DNA of 28,736 bases from a virus. This document shows, one piece after another, positions 24,349 to 28,736 of the stretch. Position 1 is the stretch's first letter. Every line of letters starts with the position of its first letter. Below the pieces are notes generated by a model. That model saw only the letters and a program-made list of their open reading frames with translations. It was not told the origin of the DNA and did not search any database. The position numbers were made by a program, and so were the translations under genes. The stretch spans positions 1 to 28,736 of the IMG/VR virus record IMGVR_UViG_3300030101_000397; one strand, given 5' to 3'.

Positions 24349-24601
24349 GATTTTCCTCCAAGGCTGTGATTGAAAGTATAAGTTGCTTGGGTATCTTAGT
24401 CACTTGACCAAACTCATCTTCGCCAACGCTGTCGGTCAAAGAGATCCACCCCTCACTGTTGTGCAACACATAGCCAACTGTCCACATAATAGGCAGCGCT
24501 GATGTCGCTACTTCCATAGCTTCTGATGCAGATGTCCAACTCGCTTCCGTTGAAGTGATGGCATCTTCCCAGCAAATTTTTACAATAGGATACTCACACA
24601 T
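24305..24601 (-). CDS. Conserved small phage protein of unknown function
   Basis: 98 residues. The pattern CWEDAITSTEASW, then TVGYVLHNSEGWISLTDS, then IPKQLILSI is one I associate with a small soluble protein found in many phages: a W-x-DA start, a central GY-x-L strand pair, and an IPK-x-x-I end, giving a compact beta-rich fold. No catalytic residues are apparent. AAAGGAG lies 7 bases before the ATG, directly after the 3' end of tRNA-Leu. It overlaps the lipoprotein-like gene by 44 bases. Function unknown; the family recognition is from memory and moderate. Confidence 0.65.
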   Translation of the reverse strand: MCEYPIVKICWEDAITSTEASWTSASEAMEVATSALPIMWTVGYVLHNSEGWISLTDSVGEDEFGQVTKIPKQLILSITALEENHVGFENDLDTAVGM

Positions 24602-24616
24602 AACGTTCTCCTTTAA

Positions 24617-24700
24617 TACCCTCGATGGGACTCGAACCCATACTCCCTAACGGGAAACAGATTTTAAGTCTGTCGCGTCTGCCAGTTCCGCCACAAGGGC
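24617..24700 (-). tRNA. tRNA-Leu (anticodon UAA)
   Basis: 84 bases. The acceptor arm pairs GCCCTTG with CGAGGGT; the anticodon stem ACAGA/TCTGT holds the loop CTTAAAA (anticodon TAA). A long variable arm (TTCCCGTTAGGGA) marks a class II tRNA. The T-arm is TGGG-TTCGAGT-CCCA. The discriminator base is A; no CCA is encoded. It reads TTA codons. Confidence 0.97.
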
Positions 24701-24704
24701 AAAG

Positions 24705-24777
24705 CACTCCGAGTAGGATTCGAACCTACGACCCACGGCTTAGAAGGCCGTTGCTCTGTCCCCTGAGCTATCGGAGC
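24705..24777 (-). tRNA. tRNA-Arg (anticodon UCU)
   Basis: 73 bases. The acceptor arm GCTCCGA pairs with TCGGAGT (one G-U pair). The anticodon stem ACGGC/GCCGT holds CTTCTAA (anticodon TCT). The T-arm is GTAGG-TTCGAAT-CCTAC. The discriminator is G and no CCA is encoded. Only 4 bases separate it from tRNA-Leu. It reads AGA codons. Confidence 0.97.
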
Positions 24778-24780
24778 AAG

Positions 24781-24853
24781 TAGGCCAGCCCGGATTCGAA
24801 CCGGGGACCAAGCGATTATGAGCCGCTTGCTCTGACCGCTGAGCTACTGGCCT
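24781..24853 (-). tRNA. tRNA with CAU anticodon, probably tRNA-Ile2
   Basis: 73 bases. The acceptor arm AGGCCAG pairs with CTGGCCT. The anticodon stem AGCGG/TCGCT holds CTCATAA (anticodon CAT). The run from the anticodon loop into the variable loop, CTCATAATCGCTTGGTC, is like that of E. coli tRNA-Ile2 (ileX) and less like elongator Met. I therefore favour an Ile tRNA whose C34 is changed to lysidine to read AUA. Its 5' end overlaps the last two bases of the rusA stop codon. Confidence 0.93.
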
Positions 24854-25229
24854 ATAGTTGGTCAACACCAACTGTAAAGTAACCCTCCGCTCCCGGTTCT
24901 GCCCATTGCTTGGCAGCATATATCTGTTGTATTTGCGTGTCATCTTCCCATAAGTGTGTGTTTAACGAATCAAGTGCTGCCTTGATGTAGTTATCTATGT
25001 CCGCTCTCGGCGCTGACAATTTAGTTTTCTTTGGCCTCTTGCAATAAAACTCTATGTCAACTCGAAGCGGACCACTGAAGGGAACGAATTCATCTCCCAA
25101 TACGATATAAACAATCTCAATCATATCCTTTCGAAACTCTTTATAAGGCCCAGTGAAGTAGGCCCCACGCCGCGAAACGCGGGGCCTACTTGCAGCAACA
25201 GGGCTTATTGGGAAAGACCACTCGGGCAT
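24852..25229 (-). CDS. rusA: RusA-family Holliday junction resolvase
   Basis: 125 residues, the usual RusA length. The signature is APRADIDNYIKAALDSLN near 73-90 followed by LWEDDTQIQQI near 93-103. Asp77, Asp79 and Asp96 or Asp97 are the expected metal-binding residues; Lys83 fits the conserved lysine. The N-terminal RPRVSRRGAYF is the family's RPR region. The enzyme cuts four-way junctions. It sits where T7 has endonuclease I (gene 3), so it probably replaces it in debranching DNA before packaging. The start overlaps the SSB stop (TGATG). The stop codon overlaps the tRNA behind it. An 11-bp inverted repeat lies within the gene. Confidence 0.92.
   Translation of the reverse strand: MPEWSFPISPVAASRPRVSRRGAYFTGPYKEFRKDMIEIVYIVLGDEFVPFSGPLRVDIEFYCKRPKKTKLSAPRADIDNYIKAALDSLNTHLWEDDTQIQQIYAAKQWAEPGAEGYFTVGVDQL
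25156..25191. repeat. Perfect 11-bp inverted repeat inside rusA
   Basis: AAGTAGGCCCC (25156-25166) is repeated in reverse as GGGGCCTACTT (25181-25191) around a 14-base spacer. The spacer can itself pair in part through CCGCG-AAA-CGCGG. The site is GC-rich in AT-rich surroundings and falls in the codons for rusA residues near 13-25. No T-run follows, so it is not a standard terminator. A transcript hairpin or processing site is possible. Confidence 0.85.
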
Positions 25230-25747
25230 CAGAACGGCATTTCCTCGGCAGTAGTTTCTGCCGTGTCAACTTCTGGTGCAGTGTATGCAGAGCCATCGAA
25301 GCCATCAGTAGGCTCGAATCCTCCGGTGTCACTGTCCGCCTGATTCTTCTCAATGATCTGGCAACCGTTGAGGAACACGCTCATTGACCCATCACGGGTG
25401 AGCTTGACAGGCGACAGCCGGAGCCGCACCTTATCTCCTCCGAACGGAGTGGCCTGCGTTGGCTGAGCAGCAGCGTCCCGACATGGGAACATCTTCTCAC
25501 CCTTCTTGACAAAGGTCTTTGACTTTGCCTTGAGCAGAGTAACTCCGTCCTCGTCTTCACGAAGGCCATTGATCTTAGAAGCTCCTGCCTCTGCCTTCAT
25601 CTCTTCGAGTCGGTTGCTAAGTTCATCATCAACAATAATAGTGATACTGTGGTTTGCAGCGTCTTCGCCAAACTTAGTATCGGGTGCGTGCAGGTGTCCC
25701 CACCGAACAGTGAGAGTACCTGTAGTAAATGGCTTCATCTTATCCAT
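25229..25747 (-). CDS. Single-stranded DNA-binding protein, T7 gp2.5-like
   Basis: 172 residues (T7 gp2.5: 232). The body looks like an OB-fold: a TGTLTVRWGHLHAPDT strand region at 9-24, an NHSITIIVDDE strand near 32-42, KTFVKKGEKMFPCRDA near 77-92 and RLRLSPVKL near 108-116. The C-terminus is acidic (DTAETTAEEMPF) and ends in Phe, the mark of SSBs whose tail contacts the polymerase and helicase. It lies between polymerase and endonuclease genes, as gene 2.5 does in T7. GGAG lies about 9 bases before the ATG. It overlaps the previous gene by 8 bases. Confidence 0.88.
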   Translation of the reverse strand: MDKMKPFTTGTLTVRWGHLHAPDTKFGEDAANHSITIIVDDELSNRLEEMKAEAGASKINGLREDEDGVTLLKAKSKTFVKKGEKMFPCRDAAAQPTQATPFGGDKVRLRLSPVKLTRDGSMSVFLNGCQIIEKNQADSDTGGFEPTDGFDGSAYTAPEVDTAETTAEEMPF

Positions 25748-25937
25748 TATCTGTAGCTCCTTCGCTAGTCTTTTCTTCCATGTTCTTGATTGACATGGAA
25801 ATGTTTTCTGAAATACTGATCAGCGCCTTGCTGATTTCAGTCAAATAATTCCTGACTTCCTCTACCGAAACATACGGCTCAGTCTTATCAGGTTCGTTGT
25901 CCACTACTTCAGTAGCGGCGTCCATCTTTTCATCCAT
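25740..25937 (-). CDS. Small acidic protein, unknown function
   Basis: 65 residues, strongly acidic at the N-terminus (MDEKMDAATEVVDNEPDKTE), then a helix (VEEVRNYLTEISKALISIS) likely to form a coiled coil. No motif is recognised. GGAGG lies 7 bases before the ATG, a strong ribosome site, and its ATG overlaps the previous stop by one base (TAATG). It overlaps the SSB gene by 8 bases. Small acidic early proteins of T7-like phages often bind and inhibit host enzymes; that is a possibility only. Confidence 0.65.
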   Translation of the reverse strand: MDEKMDAATEVVDNEPDKTEPYVSVEEVRNYLTEISKALISISENISMSIKNMEEKTSEGATDNG

Positions 25938-26596
25938 TACATTACCTCCAAGTAAGGTCTTCCATCTTTTACAATAGCCACTCCGTTGACTGGCTTTTTC
26001 AAAAAGTTCCTACCATAATACATCAAGGGATGATCCTTGTCAACCCCATTAGGAACATTCATTCCAAAAAGATTCTCTCCGTTTGGGCCTGTCATGTTTA
26101 CTATTGCAGCAGTCGAGTGAATGTGACCACACACAGAACTTTGTAGCCTAGCCTTGGCCGTGTTAAAGGCGGGGCATATTCCACTGGTGGTTCCAGTGCC
26201 GTGGTAGTAGTACACATCGTCGATGCAGTGCTCGTACTTCCAATCCCAGTTGGGAGTTTCGTAAATCTCTTTGTAATCTTTTAGATACATTGCTGGTATT
26301 CCGCTAGCCGCAGCAAGTCGGTGTACTCTTTCATCGTGGTTGCCGATACAAACTCGAGCCTCTGGGAATGCCTTCTTCCAAACACGCAGAGACTTCATAG
26401 CCTTATCGTATTCCTCAACAGCGCCATCGCTGTCAGGATTCTTTTGATGAAAGGATATAGCATGGTGATCTAGAATGTCACCAATGAATACCACTTGATC
26501 TGTTTTGTATTTTCTTTTAGCTGCTTTGCAGAAGTCTAAGTAATCTTGTCGTTCTGCTGGCAGGTGTAAATCACCCACCACTAATACACTACTCAT
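25937..26596 (-). CDS. Calcineurin-like metallophosphoesterase
   Basis: 219 residues from the ATG at 26596; GGGAG lies 8 bases upstream. The open frame runs 11 codons further to a GTG without a ribosome site. All metallophosphoesterase motifs are present: GDLHLP (7-12), GDILDHH (38-44), GNHDE (84-88) and CGHIHS near 156-161. These residues hold two metal ions. Substrate cannot be read from the sequence; related phage enzymes act on nucleic acid ends, nucleotides or phosphoproteins. It lies between RNA polymerase and SSB. The ATG overlaps the upstream stop by 8 bases. It may act on DNA intermediates or signalling nucleotides. Confidence 0.88.
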   Translation of the reverse strand: MSSVLVVGDLHLPAERQDYLDFCKAAKRKYKTDQVVFIGDILDHHAISFHQKNPDSDGAVEEYDKAMKSLRVWKKAFPEARVCIGNHDERVHRLAAASGIPAMYLKDYKEIYETPNWDWKYEHCIDDVYYYHGTGTTSGICPAFNTAKARLQSSVCGHIHSTAAIVNMTGPNGENLFGMNVPNGVDKDHPLMYYGRNFLKKPVNGVAIVKDGRPYLEVM

Positions 26597-26825
26597 CGTC
26601 TGGCTCCCAATAGGGTAATATAATATCACAATCGATGTCTACATTATCAGGGACGGACTTATCAGTAAGCAAATCCCTGTGGAGATTTCTCATGAAGATA
26701 TTGTACATACGTTTTGAAGGAAATGCAAGCGTCAAATGCTTTCTTCCTCGCATTGTTGACAACATTTTACAGTAATCAATACAATGCTCCATGTCTCCTT
26801 CACTATCTATAAATAAACTAGTCAT
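26589..26825 (-). CDS. Small protein following RNA polymerase, unknown function
   Basis: 78 residues from the ATG at 26825. AAGGAG, overlapping the polymerase stop, lies about 6 bases upstream. Sequence: an N-terminal MTSLFIDSEGDMEHCIDYCK, then a basic middle (KRMYNIFMRNLHRDLL), then an acidic end (CDIILPYWEPDDE). The mixed strands and helices suggest a small soluble fold. No family recognised. It overlaps the metallophosphoesterase start by 8 bases. Its position just after the polymerase is that of T7 genes 1.1-1.7, several of which inhibit host enzymes; this is only a hint. Confidence 0.65.
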   Translation of the reverse strand: MTSLFIDSEGDMEHCIDYCKMLSTMRGRKHLTLAFPSKRMYNIFMRNLHRDLLTDKSVPDNVDIDCDIILPYWEPDDE

Positions 26826-26835
26826 ACCTAACTCC

Positions 26836-28736
26836 TTATGCAAAGAAGTAATCAGATTTTAATACTTTAGACACATCTAGATCCCCAGTGTCAGGTACTT
26901 CTGGCAGCACAACACCAAGCTGGTTTTGCACACACGCCTTAAAGTTTTCAAGCTGATTCTCACTATGTATTTCTACAAACTTTTCACGTAATATATTTCT
27001 CATGGTTCCTACGTAGTTGGCATGGCAACCATAAGAGTCGTGTATCATAGACAAGTTATACACTCCTTTGCGTAACAACTCATCTAAAGTTAGAAACATA
27101 TGAGCCGCATCCAAACTATGTATAAAGTTTGGAGCTATTGCTTGAAGTGCGGCCCTTCTGTTTACATCATCACTGGCAATAAAGAAAGTTAGTTCTTTGT
27201 TACCGAACAGTTTAGCTACAGATCTTCTTGTGTTTACTACATTGTAGTAGTGTACAACCTTAAAACCTGACGGAGTAACGTACTCTACATGCTTATTAAG
27301 ATCGTTAGCTACATTCACTATTTCCTTTAGGTAGTCCTTGCCTCTGTTAGGCTCTGACAAACAAGAATCCATTGATGTTTTGATTGCTCTTGCAAGTTCT
27401 ACAATAGCACCAGCTTGTTCTTCAGATTTTACCCAATCTAAATGACCCTCTACTTTCAAATACTTTTGTATACCATAGAACGTAAGACCATAGGGATCGC
27501 ACATCGTACTTCTTTTAGTAACTTTACGTTCTATGTGCCCTTCCCAATAATCAAGAAACTTTCCACACCAAGGTATCTCATCCTTGTGGAAGTCACAGTA
27601 ATCTGTTGCAGTATCAGCAACGAATTGGTAGAGGTCACTAGGTATATCTTTAGGAACAATGCCTACCATCTCTCCGACTTTGACATCTTTCATAATAGCT
27701 GACCAGTGTTGGCTGCCATTGCACTGCCCATCAATCTGGACAGGCACGAAGGTCATGCCATCCTCTCTGAAGTAATCAAAGACAGCAGCAAGCCTTTGGA
27801 ATGACTTGTTCTTCTTCTTAGAATCGTCAACCCACTCTTTATTAGCATAAGGATCCTCATTAATCCTAGCCAGCATCTCCTCGTTCTCTTCTGTCCATCG
27901 TATCCTATCCCCCAACGATAGTTTATCTTGGTCAAACAGATTAGCAATGTTGATTTTCTGCCACTTGCGGCCCTCTGCATCCACGGGAACCCCGTTAGCA
28001 AACTGAATAAGGCCCCTGTCAAAGTCAGAAGACTGGCAACTAAGCAGCTCACAGGTAGTGTAAGCCCTGCCTCTGAAGTCTAGGGTAAGCACTTGGTAAA
28101 AGTACTCCCACTTCTTCATGTCGTTAGCTAGGTTAAGTCTAATTAGCATGCGAGCTCTAGCTTGCTCTTGTTTATACCACTCAGACCAAGCCTCCTGCCT
28201 TTTCTGACACCAGATAGCGACCTCAACTTTACTGCCATCATCGGGGTATGGCTCGTTGTACATGAACTCCTCGAAAGAATGGTAGGGCAAGTTAGCCAGA
28301 CCAGTGTTGTTCTCGAACATGTTAGTCATAACCTTTAGGACAGGCTCGTTTACACTCCACTCTGTTAACATCATGCCATTCAAACCATTTAACACCAGCT
28401 CTGACGGCTGTGAATGCTTTTGATTTTTTGGCTCATCTCCGAAGAAGTTAGACTTGTATCTTTGAACCACAGGTTTGCGCATCTTCTGATTAATATAACC
28501 CCCACTTGCTGTCAGTGTGTGCAGCACAGGCGGTACAATCATAGGTCTATAAACTATAGAGCTAGCTTGTAACAACTCATGTCTTCTATGCAGTTCTTTC
28601 AACACATCAGGGTGAAAGTCTACAAAAGAATACCTTCTTAAACTGTTACCACGTTTTACAGACTTTGTTGTGACAGATATTATATTACTACTATCAGCTA
28701 TTCTCAACATGTTGTGACCGAAATCGTGTTTTTGTT
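26836..28736 (-). CDS. Single-subunit RNA polymerase, T7-like (partial, N-terminus off the right edge)
   Basis: The frame is open through the right edge. The ATG at 28710 begins a 624-residue form, but the 8 codons before it (QKHDFGHN) continue a conserved GH-x-LL motif found well inside T7 polymerase, so this is not the true start. About 200 N-terminal residues, including much of the promoter-binding domain, are missing. Numbered from that ATG: DFRGRAY at 211-217, Asp327 in QIDGQCNGSQH, Lys399 and Tyr407 in TKRSTMCDPYG, His531 in PNFIHSLDAAH, and Asp558 in MIHDSYG. These match T7 Asp537, Lys631, Tyr639, His784 and Asp812. It ends SDYFFA like T7 SDFAFA. It transcribes the leftward genes. Confidence 0.96.
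   Translation of the reverse strand, partial: QKHDFGHNMLRIADSSNIISVTTKSVKRGNSLRRYSFVDFHPDVLKELHRRHELLQASSIVYRPMIVPPVLHTLTASGGYINQKMRKPVVQRYKSNFFGDEPKNQKHSQPSELVLNGLNGMMLTEWSVNEPVLKVMTNMFENNTGLANLPYHSFEEFMYNEPYPDDGSKVEVAIWCQKRQEAWSEWYKQEQARARMLIRLNLANDMKKWEYFYQVLTLDFRGRAYTTCELLSCQSSDFDRGLIQFANGVPVDAEGRKWQKINIANLFDQDKLSLGDRIRWTEENEEMLARINEDPYANKEWVDDSKKKNKSFQRLAAVFDYFREDGMTFVPVQIDGQCNGSQHWSAIMKDVKVGEMVGIVPKDIPSDLYQFVADTATDYCDFHKDEIPWCGKFLDYWEGHIERKVTKRSTMCDPYGLTFYGIQKYLKVEGHLDWVKSEEQAGAIVELARAIKTSMDSCLSEPNRGKDYLKEIVNVANDLNKHVEYVTPSGFKVVHYYNVVNTRRSVAKLFGNKELTFFIASDDVNRRAALQAIAPNFIHSLDAAHMFLTLDELLRKGVYNLSMIHDSYGCHANYVGTMRNILREKFVEIHSENQLENFKACVQNQLGVVLPEVPDTGDLDVSKVLKSDYFFA

Noticed and set aside
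24781-24853. tRNA-Met call for the CAU tRNA
   Set aside because: The anticodon arm and variable region look more like tRNA-Ile2. Elongator Met is not fully excluded without subtyping.
25156-25191. Intrinsic terminator in rusA
   Set aside because: The stem is strong, but no T-run follows on either strand and it lies early within a conserved coding region.
26597-26629. GTG start for the metallophosphoesterase
   Set aside because: No ribosome site; the ATG at 26596 has GGGAG and starts right before the first catalytic strand.
28708-28710. ATG at 28710 as the RNA polymerase start
   Set aside because: The frame stays open to the edge and the preceding codons continue a motif internal to T7 polymerase. 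The gene is cut by the window.
1-28736. CRISPR array, insertion sequence, integrase or attachment site
   Set aside because: No spaced direct repeats, transposase or recombinase frame was seen. The tRNAs are full-length phage copies and not evident attachment sites.

Overview
This window is part of the genome of a lytic-type tailed phage of the T7 supergroup (Autographiviridae-like podovirus). Every gene I can support lies on the minus strand, so transcription runs from the right edge to the left edge. The T7-like order is RNA polymerase, ssDNA-binding protein, endonuclease, primase-helicase, DNA polymerase, 5'-3' exonuclease, portal, scaffold, capsid, tail tubular A, tail tubular B and tail fibres. 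Added to it are a B12-type (class II) ribonucleotide reductase, a dNMP kinase, three tRNAs, a metallophosphoesterase and a RusA resolvase. This mixture is known from marine T7-like phages of cyanobacteria, SAR11 and roseobacters. No cyanophage photosynthesis genes are seen here. The host cannot be fixed from the window; a marine, probably alphaproteobacterial, host is an inference only. The DNA looks AT-rich. Both ends cut through genes: the RNA polymerase lacks its N-terminus (right) and the second tail fibre lacks its C-terminus (left).

Region by region, from right to left (transcription order): (1) 28736-24852 holds RNA polymerase, a small unknown, a metallophosphoesterase, a small acidic protein, the SSB and the RusA resolvase. 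(2) 24853-24617 holds three tRNAs, for Ile (CAU anticodon), Arg (UCU) and Leu (UAA), directly abutting the RusA stop codon. (3) 24601-23813 is a cassette of three small coupled genes: a conserved hypothetical, a lipoprotein-like membrane protein and a 45-residue Cys-rich membrane protein. (4) 23803-16207 holds primase-helicase, DNA polymerase, a deoxyribosyltransferase-like protein, a possible NlpC/LRAT-fold protein, dNMP kinase, exonuclease and ribonucleotide reductase. (5) 16210-15036 holds four small genes, at least two of them candidate virion proteins. (6) 15039-8082 is the head module: portal, a repeat-containing structural protein, a LamG-like protein, small membrane and basic proteins, scaffold and capsid. 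A strong intrinsic terminator follows the capsid gene, exactly where T7 has T-phi. (7) 7990-1 is the tail module: tubular A, an enlarged tubular B and two tandem paralogous tail fibres.

How it works together: the phage polymerase transcribes the leftward units. The reductase, kinase and exonuclease supply and recycle dNTPs for the helicase-polymerase-SSB replisome. RusA probably resolves branched DNA in place of T7 endonuclease I. The tRNAs match A/T-rich codons (ATA, AGA, TTA). The genes are packed with ATGA, TAATG and TGATG overlaps, implying translational coupling. Terminase, lysozyme, a clear holin and the internal virion (ejection) proteins are not in this window. The least understood parts are the LamG and repeat genes in the head module, a 35-residue Lys/Met peptide, the lipoprotein cassette, the possible permuted papain-fold protein, and a perfect 11-bp inverted repeat inside rusA.
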